Shown here: one piece after another, positions 1 to 9,151 of the stretch | How positions within the stretch are numbered: position 1 is the first letter of the stretch | Layout: each line of letters opens with the position of its first letter | Origin: Pseudoduganella albidiflava | GTDB taxonomy: Bacteria; Pseudomonadota; Gammaproteobacteria; Burkholderiales; Burkholderiaceae_D | Direction of reading: 5' to 3' | NCBI RefSeq assembly: GCF_004322755.1 | Contig: NZ_CP036401.1 | Span: forward strand, 5,332,001 to 5,396,000 | DNA length: 64,000 bases | The notes under the pieces: model-generated | What the model was told of the DNA's origin: nothing | What the model saw: only the letters and a program-made list of their open reading frames with translations | Databases searched by the model: none | Position numbers and translations under genes: made by a program

Positions 1-1664
1 GCGCCGGAACAGGCGACGATCAGCGTGGCCATCGCGGCGGCGGCGGCGGTATCGCCCGCATCGTCCATGTTGAGCACGGCCAGCGAGGCCAGTTCGGTCT
101 CGGGGCTGTAGAGGAAGATCACGCAGCTGACGGTGGTCATGCTGGAAACGAACAGGTAGCGGAAAACGTTCAGCAGCGACGGCAGCACGATGGGCAGCGT
201 GACCCGCAGGCAGCACACCCACCAGCCCTGCCCCAGGCTGCGCGACGCGGCTTCGATCTCGCCGTCGATCTGGCGCAGCGACGTGGTCAGCGTCATGTGG
301 GCGGTGGTATAGAAGTGGCAGACGCACGACGCCGCCATCAGCGTCATGCCGCCGTACAGGCCATGCAGCGGATTGGCGGGATGGCTGAAGAACATGGCAT
401 AGCCCAGCCCCAGCACCATGCCCGGCACCGCCATCGGGACGACGGCGATGGCGCGCACCAGCAGGGCCGCGCCGGGCGCCACCGGCTGCTTTTCCAGCAG
501 GTAGGCGTTGACGAATACCAGCAGCGTGCCGGCGAGTGCGCTGGCGCCGGACAGCACGAAGCTGTTGCGGAAGGCGTCCCAGCCGCCGCCATCCTGGTGC
601 TCGAAATCGAAGTGCGCCAGCGTCAGGCTCATGTCGTACGGCCACAGCTTGATGAAAGCGGCGGCCACCGCCGCGCCGGCCAGCGCCAGCAGGAACACGG
701 CGACCGCGCCGCAGGCCAGCGACAGCAGCATGTCGCGCCCGGCGTGCGGCCTGGCGTGATACTGCACGGAGCGTCCCGTCATGCCGGCCTGTGCGCGCCG
801 GGCCACGCGCCGCTGGATGGCGAAGCTGGCCAGCGCCGGCAGCAGCAACAGCAGGCCAATGACGGCGCCGCGCCCGAAGTCATGTTGGCCGATCACCTGC
901 TTGTAGGCTTCCAGCGCCAGCACGCTGGTCTGGCCGCCGATCACCTTGGGCACGCCGAAATCCGTGGCGGCCATGGTCAGTACCAGCGTGGCGGCCGATA
1001 CCAGGCCATAGCGGGCATTGGGCAGCGTGATCGTGATGAAGCGCCGCAGCCTGCCGGCGCCCAGCGTTTCGGCGGCCTCGTAGAGCCGCGCATCGGCCAC
1101 CGACAGCGCCGCGGTCAGCACCAGCAGCGCGTGGGGAAATGTGTAGAAGGCTTCGCCCAGCACGATGCCGAGCGGCCCGTAGATGCTGGCACCGGCAGGT
1201 AGAACGGCCAGCCAGCCCTTCAGCAATCCCTGGTTGCCGAACAGGTAGACCAGCGAGATGGCCGGCATCAGCGACGGTGCCAGCAGCGGCGCCAGGCAGA
1301 CCAGGCGCAGCACCGGCTTGCCGGCGATGCGCGAGCGGGTCAGCGCGAATGCCACCACGAACGCGGCGGGAAGCACCAGCGCCAGCGTCGCCACCGCGAT
1401 CGTCAGGCTGTTCCACGCGGCGGCCTGGATGCGCGGTTCGGCCACCGTGCGCGCGATATCCGCGATACCGGCCCTCGTGAGAATCGCCAGCAGCGGCAGC
1501 ACGAGAAACGCCAGCAGCACGGCAAGGCACAGCCATTGCAGCAGCGCAGCGAAGCGGTCGCCGGCACCGCGCACGCCTGGCATCGCCGCGCCGCGCAGTC
1601 CCGGAATCACGCCGCCGCGCGGAAGCGCCGGCAGCAGCGCAGGCAGCAAGGAGCGGCCGTTCAT
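1..1664 (-). CDS. phnU2: Two-domain ABC permease, 2-aminoethylphosphonate type (3' end cut by window edge)
   Basis: The reading frame is open from an ATG at 1664 to the first base of the window, about 554 codons, so the protein is nearly complete (family length about 560-580). It reads as a tandem permease: multiple hydrophobic segments (for example LLQWLCLAVLLAFLVLPLLA near residue 41) and two EAA loops, EAAETLGAGRLRRFITITLP in the first half and EAASRSLGQGWWVCCLRVTLP-like sequence in the second. That is the architecture of FbpB/PhnU2-like importers, where one polypeptide supplies both transmembrane halves. Its start overlaps the stop of the ATPase gene by four bases (1661-1664), so translation is probably coupled. 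The substrate assignment rests on the neighbouring binding protein; ferric iron or another phosphonate cannot be excluded. Confidence 0.8.
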   Translation of the reverse strand, partial: MNGRSLLPALLPALPRGGVIPGLRGAAMPGVRGAGDRFAALLQWLCLAVLLAFLVLPLLAILTRAGIADIARTVAEPRIQAAAWNSLTIAVATLALVLPAAFVVAFALTRSRIAGKPVLRLVCLAPLLAPSLMPAISLVYLFGNQGLLKGWLAVLPAGASIYGPLGIVLGEAFYTFPHALLVLTAALSVADARLYEAAETLGAGRLRRFITITLPNARYGLVSAATLVLTMAATDFGVPKVIGGQTSVLALEAYKQVIGQHDFGRGAVIGLLLLLPALASFAIQRRVARRAQAGMTGRSVQYHARPHAGRDMLLSLACGAVAVFLLALAGAAVAAAFIKLWPYDMSLTLAHFDFEHQDGGGWDAFRNSFVLSGASALAGTLLVFVNAYLLEKQPVAPGAALLVRAIAVVPMAVPGMVLGLGYAMFFSHPANPLHGLYGGMTLMAASCVCHFYTTAHMTLTTSLRQIDGEIEAASRSLGQGWWVCCLRVTLPIVLPSLLNVFRYLFVSSMTTVSCVIFLYSPETELASLAVLNMDDAGDTAAAAAMATLIVACSG

Positions 1665-2770
1665 GCCGCACCATCGATGAAGTAGCGCACCGCGTGCGGC
1701 GCGATCGATACCGGCACACGCCCGCCCGGCACCAGCAGCGGGTAGCCTGGATCGTTGCGCGACACGTCCACCGTCAGCAGGGCATCGCGGTCGGCCGCCA
1801 GCGACAGCACGGCGCGGCGCACGCCGCCAAGGAAGTCCACCCGCTCGACGATGGCCATCGTCATGCTGCCACCGGCCGACCAGTGCGGCTCGACCCGGAT
1901 ATCCTCCGGGCGGCAGAATGCCGTCGCGACAGGCACCCCGGTCGGCAGGCTGCGGCCGAACGACAGGTCGCCCGAACGAACCACGCCTTCCTCATCCTGC
2001 CGCACCGGCAGCCAGTTGGCGCAGCCGATGAACCCGGCGACGAAACGGCTGGCCGGCTCGCGGTAGACCTGTTCCGGCGTACCCACCTGCTCGATGCGGC
2101 CGGCGGACATCACGGCGATCGTGTCGGCAAGCGCCAGCGCTTCTTCCTGGTCGTGCGTGACCATGATGGCGGTCACGCCGAGGCGGCGCTGCAAGGCCTT
2201 CAATTCCTGGCGCAGGCTGTCGCGCACGCGGGCATCGAGCGCCGACAAGGGTTCGTCCAGGAGCAGCAGGCTGGGCGACGTTGCCATGGCCCGCGCCAGT
2301 GCCACGCGCTGCTGCTGGCCGCCGGAAAGCTGCGCCGGATACTGCTCCTGCCGGCCATCGAGCTCCACCATCTGCAGCAGCTGCTCGACACGCGCGGCGC
2401 GTTCCCGGCGCGGCAGCTTCAGGCCATAGGCCACGTTCTGCGCCACCGTCAGGTTGGGGAACAGCGCATAGGACTGGAACACGATGCCGTAGTCGCGCTG
2501 CGCGGGCGGCAGCGCGCCGATATCGCGGCCGCCCATCACCACGGTGCCGCCGTCCTGCGCTTCCAGCCCGGCGATCACGCGCAGCAGCGTGGTCTTGCCG
2601 CAGCCGGAAGGGCCGAGCAGGCACAGGAACTCGCCGCGCCGCACCGGCAGGTCGATACGGTCCAGCACCACGGCGTCGCCGAAGCGCTTGCTGACGCCGT
2701 CGATATGCAGCCAGCCGGCTGGCGGCGCGGCCGTTTCAGCATCGGCCAGCAGGAGGTCGGTCTGTTTCAT
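1661..2770 (-). CDS. phnT2: ABC transporter ATP-binding protein, 2-aminoethylphosphonate/Fe3+ type
   Basis: This 369-residue nucleotide-binding subunit would power uptake of the organophosphonate across the inner membrane. Visible motifs are Walker A GPSGCGKTT, signature LSGGQQQRVALARA, Walker B LLLLDEPLSALD and the switch histidine in MVTHDQEEAL, followed by a C-terminal TOBE-like region with RPEDIRVEP. An upstream in-frame ATG would add 62 arginine-rich residues that look unlike protein, so the start at 2770 (MKQTDLLLAD) is preferred; it also leaves a normal 10-base gap after the binding-protein stop. It lies second in the binding protein-ATPase-permease order. Confidence 0.85.
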   Translation of the reverse strand: MKQTDLLLADAETAAPPAGWLHIDGVSKRFGDAVVLDRIDLPVRRGEFLCLLGPSGCGKTTLLRVIAGLEAQDGGTVVMGGRDIGALPPAQRDYGIVFQSYALFPNLTVAQNVAYGLKLPRRERAARVEQLLQMVELDGRQEQYPAQLSGGQQQRVALARAMATSPSLLLLDEPLSALDARVRDSLRQELKALQRRLGVTAIMVTHDQEEALALADTIAVMSAGRIEQVGTPEQVYREPASRFVAGFIGCANWLPVRQDEEGVVRSGDLSFGRSLPTGVPVATAFCRPEDIRVEPHWSAGGSMTMAIVERVDFLGGVRRAVLSLAADRDALLTVDVSRNDPGYPLLVPGGRVPVSIAPHAVRYFIDGAA

Positions 2771-2780
2771 CGCACGCTCT

Positions 2781-3800
2781 TTACTTGGGTTCGGCCTTGC
2801 CGTCGTAGCGCCGGGTCCACTCGGCCAGGATGCGGTCGCGTTCGCGCGACGACCAGCGCAGGTCCTGCCTGACCAGCAGCGTTTCGTAATTGGCCGGAAT
2901 CGCCGGATGCGGCTTGGCCACGCCCGGATAGGCGACGATGGCGAAGTTCTTCGCATACAGCTCGTTGGCGCCGCGCGAGGCCGCCCAGTCGGCCAGCCTG
3001 CGCGCGGCCGCCTGGTTCTTGCTGGCCTTGAGGATGGCGGTACCTTCCACGTCCCAGCCCAGGCCTTCCTTCGGCAGCACCACGTCGAGCGGCGCGCCGC
3101 CTTCCTTCAGCTTGGCAGCGCGGTATTCGAAGGCGATCCCGATCGGGAATTCGCCGGCCGCCGCCTGCTTGCAGGGCTTCGAGCCGGAATGCGTGTACTG
3201 GGCGATGTTCTCGTGCAGCCCGTCCATGTATGCCCAGCCCTCCTTCTCGCCGAACAGCGCCAGCCAGGCCGTGACGTCGAAATAGCCGGTGCCGCTGGAG
3301 GCGGGATGCGGCATCGCGATCCGGCCCTTGTATTCGGGCTTGAGCAGGTCCTTCCAGGATTCCGGCTTCTTCAGGCCCAGCCTGGCCGCTTCCACCGTGT
3401 TGAAGCAGATCGCCGCGCCCCACACGTCCATCCCCACCCAGGCCGGCGGCCGTGCAGTGTCGACGTAGCGCGGCGACAGCTTGTCGACACCCTTCGGCGC
3501 ATAGGGCTGCAGCATGCCTTCCCTGTCCAGCAGCAGCAGCGAGGTGGCGGCCACGCCCAGCACCGCGTCGGCCTGCGGCGCGGCCTTCTCGGCCAGCAGG
3601 CGGGCGGTGATGATGCCGGTCGAATCGCGCACCCATTTCAGCTTGATGTCGGGGTTCCCGGCTTCGAACGCCGCCTGGTAGGCCTTCAGCTGGTCGGCTT
3701 CCAGCGCGGTGTAGACAGTCAGCGTGGTGGCGGCGTGGGACTGCAGGCAGGCGATCGACAGCAAGGCGGCAAGCGCGCTACGGATACGGGGGACAGGCAT
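2781..3800 (-). CDS. phnS2: Periplasmic substrate-binding protein, putative 2-aminoethylphosphonate
   Basis: A 339-residue extracellular solute-binding protein of the iron/2-aminoethylphosphonate family. It begins MPVPRIRSALAALLSIACLQSHA, a typical signal peptide, then LTVYTALEADQLKAYQAAFE, the usual first beta strand of this family, and contains DSTGIITARLLAEK and SSGTGYFDVTAWLALFGEKE, which are characteristic of the 2-aminoethylphosphonate group as I remember it. The start at 3800 has GGAG seven bases upstream; a start at 3875 would add an N-terminus without signal-peptide character. It is the first gene of the transporter operon and diverges from the porin at 3997, with operator-like repeats between. 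The substrate remains an inference from family resemblance. Confidence 0.82.
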   Translation of the reverse strand: MPVPRIRSALAALLSIACLQSHAATTLTVYTALEADQLKAYQAAFEAGNPDIKLKWVRDSTGIITARLLAEKAAPQADAVLGVAATSLLLLDREGMLQPYAPKGVDKLSPRYVDTARPPAWVGMDVWGAAICFNTVEAARLGLKKPESWKDLLKPEYKGRIAMPHPASSGTGYFDVTAWLALFGEKEGWAYMDGLHENIAQYTHSGSKPCKQAAAGEFPIGIAFEYRAAKLKEGGAPLDVVLPKEGLGWDVEGTAILKASKNQAAARRLADWAASRGANELYAKNFAIVAYPGVAKPHPAIPANYETLLVRQDLRWSSRERDRILAEWTRRYDGKAEPK

Positions 3801-3872
3801 CGGCGACTCCGGTGAGTGGAACGGTTTTGACAGTTGCGGCCATCTTATCGGCCCTTTGTGACTGCACAATGA

Positions 3873-3926
3873 CATCTAGACGTCTGCATTGAAAACGGAA
3901 ATTTTTATCTAGTCATCTAGACGTCA
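3873..3926. promoter_or_regulatory. Repeated ATCTAGAC operator-like sites between transporter and porin
   Basis: The divergent intergenic region holds ATCTAGAC at 3874-3881, ATCTAGTC at 3907-3914 and ATCTAGAC at 3915-3922. The outer two extend to CATCTAGACGTC and sit 41 bases apart, about four helical turns. The 14 bases GACATCTAGACGTC form a near palindrome centred on TCTAGA. One base differs from GTCTAGAC, the core bound by GntR/HutC-type regulators such as DasR and PhnR-like proteins. A GntR regulator of phosphonate uptake is therefore a reasonable guess, but no such gene is in the window. Confidence 0.45.
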
Positions 3927-3996
3927 CTACGTTGTCACAATGGCTTATTAAGCTGCGGTTCCGGTTACTTCTCCACCATCACTAGGGATCGATGAA

Positions 3997-5031
3997 ATGA
4001 AAAAACAAGTCCTGGCCGCCGCTCTCTGCGCAGGCTGCGCAGGCGCCGCATTGGCGCAATCGAACGTGGGCATCTACGGTGTGCTCGACCTCAGCCTCGT
4101 GAACGTTTCCGGCGCCACGCCGGGCAGCGCGGGCTTCGACGGCAACGACACCAAGGTGCAGAGCGGCACGCTGCAAGGCAGCCGGATCGGGTTTCGCGGC
4201 ACGGAGGACCTGGGCGGCGGGCTGTCGGCGATCTTCACGATCGAGTCGGGCATCCTGGCCGACACGGGCGCATCCGACCAGGGCGGCCTGCTGTTCGGGC
4301 GCCAAGCCTTCGTCGGCCTCCGGAGCAGCACGCTGGGCGCGATCACGATCGGCCGGCAGTACGGCCCCGAGTACCTGGCATGGAAACTCATGGAACCGAT
4401 GGATGACGGCTTCGCCGGCGCCGGCAGCAACTTCTTCGCCACCAACGGCAAGCGCGTCAACAATTCCATCAAGTACACCACGCCGACCATCAACGGCCTG
4501 ACCGCCGACGTGCTGTACGGCGCCGGCGAAGTACCCGGCAAGAGCACCGCTTCGCGCGACATTGGCGGCTCGGTGACGTGGGTGCGCGGCCCCGTGGTGA
4601 TCCGCGCCGGCTACAACCGGCTCGATAACGCCGCCGCCAGCGACAAGGCCGTCAACTACGTGGCCGGCGGCAGCTACGACTTCAGGGTCGTCAAGGCGAT
4701 CGCCATCTACGGCAACAACAAGGGCACCGGCAGCATCGACAACCGCGATTTCCTGCTTGGCGCATCGGTCCCCGTCGGCGCCAGCACGTTCCTGGCCAGC
4801 TACATCCGCAAGGACGACAAGAGCGGCGCGAACAAGGATGCGCACCAGGTCGCGGTCACCTGGACCCATGACCTCTCGAAGCGCACCATCGCCTACGTGT
4901 CGGCCGCGCGCGTGAGCAACCGGAATGGCGCCAGCTACCACACCTACAACGCCACGCTGCCGGCGGCAACGCAGGCGGGCGCGGTGGCGGGTACGCGCGA
5001 GGTGAACATCGGCCTGCGCCACGCATTCTGA
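3997..5031 (+). CDS. Outer-membrane porin, betaproteobacterial general type
   Basis: A 344-residue porin. It has a clear signal peptide (MKKQVLAAALCAGCAGAALA, cleaved before QSNVGIYG), then SNVGIYGVLDLSL, the standard first strand of Burkholderiales porins, and LQGSRIGFRGTEDLGGGLSA and LFGRQAFVGLRSSTLGAITIGRQYGP, hallmark strands of the family. It ends NIGLRHAF with the C-terminal phenylalanine used for outer-membrane assembly. It would form a trimeric diffusion channel. The start has AGGGA about ten bases upstream. The gene is divergent from the phosphonate transporter and its stop overlaps the next start. Confidence 0.93.
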   Translation: MKKQVLAAALCAGCAGAALAQSNVGIYGVLDLSLVNVSGATPGSAGFDGNDTKVQSGTLQGSRIGFRGTEDLGGGLSAIFTIESGILADTGASDQGGLLFGRQAFVGLRSSTLGAITIGRQYGPEYLAWKLMEPMDDGFAGAGSNFFATNGKRVNNSIKYTTPTINGLTADVLYGAGEVPGKSTASRDIGGSVTWVRGPVVIRAGYNRLDNAAASDKAVNYVAGGSYDFRVVKAIAIYGNNKGTGSIDNRDFLLGASVPVGASTFLASYIRKDDKSGANKDAHQVAVTWTHDLSKRTIAYVSAARVSNRNGASYHTYNATLPAATQAGAVAGTREVNIGLRHAF

Positions 5032-5492
5032 TGGCCACCGTTCGTCAAGCCGGCATCGCCGATCTCCCGGCGCTGGCCCGGCTCTTCGCGCAGCTCGGCT
5101 ATCCCAACACGGTGGCGCAGCTGGAACAGCGCTGGCCGGACTTCCATGGCCGCGATGCCGATTGCTGGGTTGCCGTCAGCGGCGACGATGTCATCGGCGT
5201 GCTGGCGCAGAACTACGTGCTGCCCTTGAACACCGCCGCGCAGTACGCGGTCGTGAGTGCCTTCGTGGTGGATGAAGCGGTGCGGCGCAGCGGGGCCGGG
5301 AGAGCGCTGATGCGCTGCGCCGAGCGGGAGGCGGTGCGGCGGGGCTGCACGCACACGGAGCTTTCCAGCAGCATGCGGCGGCCGGTGGCGCATCTGTTTT
5401 ATCTGGACTACGGGTTCGTGGAAGTGCCGAAGCGCTTCGTGAAGGAGTATGCGGCGCGGGCACGGATAGCGAAGGATCGTAGCGAGGGTTGA
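5031..5492 (+). CDS. GNAT-family N-acetyltransferase
   Basis: A 153-residue single-domain acetyltransferase. The N-terminus VRQAGIADLPALARLFAQLG is the usual GNAT beta1-alpha1, and VDEAVRRSGAGRALMRCAE contains the R-x-x-G-x-G/A loop that binds the pyrophosphate of acetyl-CoA; YLDYGFVEVPKRFVKEY is the final substrate-side strand. The acceptor substrate cannot be told. The ATG overlaps the porin stop (TGATG at 5029-5033), which suggests co-translation, although the two products have no obvious joint function. Confidence 0.85.
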   Translation: MATVRQAGIADLPALARLFAQLGYPNTVAQLEQRWPDFHGRDADCWVAVSGDDVIGVLAQNYVLPLNTAAQYAVVSAFVVDEAVRRSGAGRALMRCAEREAVRRGCTHTELSSSMRRPVAHLFYLDYGFVEVPKRFVKEYAARARIAKDRSEG

Positions 5493-5658
5493 TAGCGAGG
5501 AGGACGGCAAGGAGTGCGCGGGAACGGGGCGGCAAAACTGTCGCGCCGATCCGACAATGTTTCAAAAGTTAAATTATTGCAAAGCTGATTGCTTACAATG
5601 ACCCGGCGGCCGCCCGCGCGGCCGCGCCCTGTCGCCCTCTCTCCAGCCACATAAAAAC

Positions 5659-8043
5659 ATGCCCATGAAAATTCGCCCGCCTGTCGTGTTGCGCCGTTCC
5701 GTTGCCGCCATGTGTATCCATGCGGCGCTCTATCCCCAGATGGCGGCTGCGCAGCAGGCGGCGCAGGAGGTAGCCCAGGACAGCCAGATCGAAGTCGTCA
5801 CGGTCACGGCGCAAAAGCGCAAGGAAGATCCGGCCAAGGTGGCCATGAGCATTTCCGCCATCAGCGGCTCGCAGCTGCAGTCGCAGCACGTCAACGACAT
5901 TACCGACCTCACGCGCGTGGTGCCCAACATCTCGTTCACCGCGGCCACCGGCAATGGCGGCGCCGGCCCGGGCACGTCGAACATCGAAGTGCGCGGCATC
6001 AGTTCGGGCGCCGGCGCGGCCACGGTCGGCATCTACCTGGGCGACGTGTCGCTCACGGTCGGCAATGTGTACACCATGGGCGCGGTGGAACCGAAGTTCT
6101 TCGACATCGACCGCGTGGAAGTGCTGCGCGGACCGCAGGCCACGCTGTACGGCGCCAGCTCGATGGGCGGCACCATCAAGTTCGTGCCGAACGAGCCGGA
6201 CCTGCAGGAGCGCGCATTCGAGACCTACGCCGAAACGTCCTCGCTGCGCGGCGGCGGCATGAATTATTCCGCATCGGCCGTGGCCAACCTGCCGCTGGTC
6301 GCCAACGAGCTGGCGCTGCGCGTCGGCGTGCAGGCCCAGCGCGCCGGCGGCTTCATCGACCAGGTCGACGGCGACGGCGCCGTGCTGGCGAAGGACATCA
6401 ACCGGGTGGACGACCAGGAAGTGCGCGTGGCGCTGAAGTGGAAGCCGTCCGCCAGGCTGACGGTGTCGCCGTCGGTGTACTACCAGAAGGTGGATGCCAA
6501 GGATATCTCGGCCTTCAACATCGAACTGCCCGAGTGGCAGGCGCGGAAGCAGATCCGCGAACCGTCGAAGGACATCCTGCAGACGGCCACGGTGCTGGTC
6601 AACTGGGACCTGGGCTGGGCCGACCTCACCTCGAGCACCAGCCATTTCAAGCGCAAGTTCGACCGCACCCAGAACGGCTCGGCCTACAACAGCTATTCGC
6701 TGTCGACCTTCCTCACCTCGACGGAAGACGGCGGCACGGCGCCGCCCGAGCTGATCGAGGCCATCGCCGCCCTGCCCTCCGCCGTGCTGCTGAACAACCG
6801 GGTGCGGCAGGTGTCGCAGGAACTGCGCCTGGCGTCGCGGCCGTATATCGCGGACAAGTACGGCCAGGCCCTGTCGCCATGGACCTGGCTGGCCGGCCTG
6901 TACGTATCGAACCAGCACACCAACATCAACGAGAACGACCCGATCTTCGGCGTCAACGACACGTTCGCGCAGTTCGGCTTCAGCAGCGCCGACCCGGACC
7001 TGCTGCCGGACGCCCGGCCGAACGCCTTCCCGAACGATAACGCCTTCATGGGCATCTTCCATTATCACGAGAAGCAAAGCTCGGTGTTCGGCGAAGCGAA
7101 CTACTACTTCACGCCGACCCTGCACGTGACGGTGGGCGCGCGCTACCTGAAGGGCACCTCCACGCTCGACCAGCAGAACGGCCTGTACCTCGCAGGCGCC
7201 GGCAACAACAGCAGCGCGCGCCTGTCGTCGCATGCCTTCATGCCGAAATACGCGGTGACCTGGGAAGTCGATCCCGCCCATACCGTCTACGGCACCGTGG
7301 CCAAGGGCTTCCGGCTGGGCGGCTCGAACGTGTTCGTGCCTCCCACCACCTGCGGCCCCGACCTGGAAGCGAACGGGCTAGCCGAAGGCCCGGCGACCTA
7401 TGCACCGGACAGCCTGTGGAACTACGAGATGGGCAGCAAGTCGCGCTTCCTGAACAACCGGCTGTCGCTGAACGCCGCGCTGTTCTACGCGAAGTGGAAG
7501 AACATCCAGCAAGGCGTGTACCTGCCGACCTGCACGTACACCTACAACGCCAACGCCGGCAATGCCGTCAGCAAGGGTGTCGAGATCGACATCAAGGCCA
7601 AGCCCCTGCCCGGCCTCACGCTGGGCGCGGCCGGTGGCTACGTGAATGCCGAACTGTCGAATGACGAAGGGATCCAGAACGGCGTGATCGGCGCGGTGCG
7701 CGGCGCCAAGGTGCAGGGGGTACCGAAGTACAACGCCTCGGTGACCGCCCAATACAACTTCGCGGTGGGTGGCAGCATGAGCGGCTACGTGGCCGGTGGG
7801 GTGCAGTGGGTGGGACCGAGCAAGGGCTCGCTCAATCCGGAACTGATCGACTACGAGCGGCCTTCGTATCACACCGCCGACCTGAGTGGCGGGCTGGCGT
7901 TCTCGCGGTACAAGCTGAGCGTGTTCGTGAAGAATGTGCTGGATGACGATACCGTGATTCAGCATCCGCAGGTGGCGTCGATCGTGCAGGGGTACCGCGT
8001 GGCACCGCGCAGTATCGGGGTGAGTTTGGCGGCGAAGTTTTGA
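5659..8043 (+). CDS. TonB-dependent outer-membrane receptor
   Basis: A 794-residue receptor of the kind used for large or scarce nutrients. It has an N-terminal signal sequence ending near QMAAAQQ, a TonB-box-like IEVVTVTAQKR at about residues 45-55, a plug domain with NISFTAATGNGGAGPG, IEVRGISSG and VEVLRGPQATLYGASSMGGTIKF, then a 22-strand barrel ending VSLAAKF with terminal phenylalanine. The sequence style (VTVTAQKRKEDPAKVAMSISAISG) matches receptors abundant in Massilia and sphingomonads, which often serve plant glycans or aromatics; the ligand is unknown. About 165 bases of non-coding sequence precede it. An alternative ATG lies two codons in. Confidence 0.92.
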   Translation: MPMKIRPPVVLRRSVAAMCIHAALYPQMAAAQQAAQEVAQDSQIEVVTVTAQKRKEDPAKVAMSISAISGSQLQSQHVNDITDLTRVVPNISFTAATGNGGAGPGTSNIEVRGISSGAGAATVGIYLGDVSLTVGNVYTMGAVEPKFFDIDRVEVLRGPQATLYGASSMGGTIKFVPNEPDLQERAFETYAETSSLRGGGMNYSASAVANLPLVANELALRVGVQAQRAGGFIDQVDGDGAVLAKDINRVDDQEVRVALKWKPSARLTVSPSVYYQKVDAKDISAFNIELPEWQARKQIREPSKDILQTATVLVNWDLGWADLTSSTSHFKRKFDRTQNGSAYNSYSLSTFLTSTEDGGTAPPELIEAIAALPSAVLLNNRVRQVSQELRLASRPYIADKYGQALSPWTWLAGLYVSNQHTNINENDPIFGVNDTFAQFGFSSADPDLLPDARPNAFPNDNAFMGIFHYHEKQSSVFGEANYYFTPTLHVTVGARYLKGTSTLDQQNGLYLAGAGNNSSARLSSHAFMPKYAVTWEVDPAHTVYGTVAKGFRLGGSNVFVPPTTCGPDLEANGLAEGPATYAPDSLWNYEMGSKSRFLNNRLSLNAALFYAKWKNIQQGVYLPTCTYTYNANAGNAVSKGVEIDIKAKPLPGLTLGAAGGYVNAELSNDEGIQNGVIGAVRGAKVQGVPKYNASVTAQYNFAVGGSMSGYVAGGVQWVGPSKGSLNPELIDYERPSYHTADLSGGLAFSRYKLSVFVKNVLDDDTVIQHPQVASIVQGYRVAPRSIGVSLAAKF

Positions 8044-8116
8044 GAAAGTGACTGCAACGCAGCTTACCTGGTCCGGATCGCACCGGCACTTGTTCAGCAG
8101 CCTGCATGCCCCTTCC

Positions 8117-8150
8117 GGAAGCGCCGGAGCCAGGTACGCCCGGCGCTTCC
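8117..8150. terminator. Strong 11-bp hairpin between receptor and hydrolase
   Basis: GGAAGCGCCGG at 8117-8127 pairs perfectly with CCGGCGCTTCC at 8140-8150 across a 12-base loop. There is no following T-run, so it is either a weak or factor-dependent terminator for the receptor gene or a leader structure, because it ends 15 bases before the hydrolase start at 8166. Confidence 0.5.
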
Positions 8151-8165
8151 CTCCTGGAGGACTCG

Positions 8166-9116
8166 ATGAAAGAGTTTCACCACATTTCACAAGCCGACTG
8201 CGCGGAGGTCGTGGAAGGCCCCGCCCCGGCGGCATTGCCGATCGTTCGCTACAAGACGGCGAACATCGATGGCGTGGAGGTGTTCTATCGCGAAGCCGGG
8301 CCGGTGGGCGCGCCGGTCCTCCTGCTCCTGCACGGGTTTCCAACCTCTTCCCACATGTTCCGCAACCTCATTCCCGTGCTGGCGAAACGCTACCACGTGA
8401 TCGCGCCCGATTATCCCGGCTTTGGCCAGAGCGGGGTGCCCGACCGGTCCGCGTTCGCGTACACCTTCGCCAACCTGGCGACCATCATCGACAAGCTGAC
8501 GGTCTTGCTGGGCGCGATGAAGTACAGCATGTACCTGATGGACTACGGCGCCCCGATCGGCTATCGGCTCGCACTCGCGCACCCCGACCGTATCCAGGCA
8601 CTGGTCATCCAGAACGGGAATGCCTATGACGAGGGCATCGCGGGCGCATTCTGGGATCCGTTCAAGGCTTATTGGGCGGATGGATCGCAGGCCAGCCGCG
8701 AGGCGCTTGCCCGCTTCGTCACGCTGGAAACGACCAGGCTTCATTACATGGATGGCATGAGCGACATCGCCCGCGTCAGCCCGGACAGCTGGATGATCGA
8801 CCAGGCATTGCTCGACCGGCCCGGTATCCGCGATATCCACCTCGACCTGTTTCACGACTATGGCAGCAATGTCGCGCTGTATCCGGAATTCCAGGCATTC
8901 TTCCGGCGCTGCAAGCCGCCCGCGCTGATCCTGTGGGGGAAGAACGATCCGATCTTTCCGGAGGCGGGGGCGCACCCTTACTTGCGCGACCTGCCCAGGG
9001 CGGAGCTGCATGTTCTCGATACGGGGCACTATGCGCTGGAGGACAAGTTCAATGCGATGGTGCCGCTGATCGGTGATTTTTTGGAGCGGAACTCGTGGGG
9101 GCGGTATCGGTCTTGA
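8166..9116 (+). CDS. Alpha/beta hydrolase, epoxide hydrolase/haloalkane dehalogenase-like
   Basis: A 316-residue alpha/beta-fold hydrolase. The oxyanion-hole strand LLLLHGFPTSSHMFRNLI comes at about residue 53, and the nucleophile elbow reads LMDYGAPIGYRLA with an aspartate in the nucleophile position, as in epoxide hydrolases and haloalkane dehalogenases rather than serine esterases. WGKNDPIFPEAG supplies the acid and DTGHYALED the catalytic histidine. NGNAYDEG after the elbow is shared with a well-populated group annotated only as alpha/beta hydrolase. The start at 8166 is chosen because GGAGG lies six bases upstream; an ATG at 8106 lacks one and would place the hairpin inside the gene. The substrate is unknown. 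Confidence 0.85.
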   Translation: MKEFHHISQADCAEVVEGPAPAALPIVRYKTANIDGVEVFYREAGPVGAPVLLLLHGFPTSSHMFRNLIPVLAKRYHVIAPDYPGFGQSGVPDRSAFAYTFANLATIIDKLTVLLGAMKYSMYLMDYGAPIGYRLALAHPDRIQALVIQNGNAYDEGIAGAFWDPFKAYWADGSQASREALARFVTLETTRLHYMDGMSDIARVSPDSWMIDQALLDRPGIRDIHLDLFHDYGSNVALYPEFQAFFRRCKPPALILWGKNDPIFPEAGAHPYLRDLPRAELHVLDTGHYALEDKFNAMVPLIGDFLERNSWGRYRS

Positions 9117-9151
9117 GGGTGGTGCCTCGCGGCCCACGGGAGTGGACCGGG

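Noticed and set aside
1661..2956. Longer start of the ABC ATPase at 2956
   Set aside because: The extra residues are arginine-rich, overlap the binding-protein gene and lack a ribosome site; 2770 is better.
5577..5599. TTGCAA and TACAAT as a promoter of the TonB receptor
   Set aside because: The spacing is only 11 bases, too short for sigma-70.
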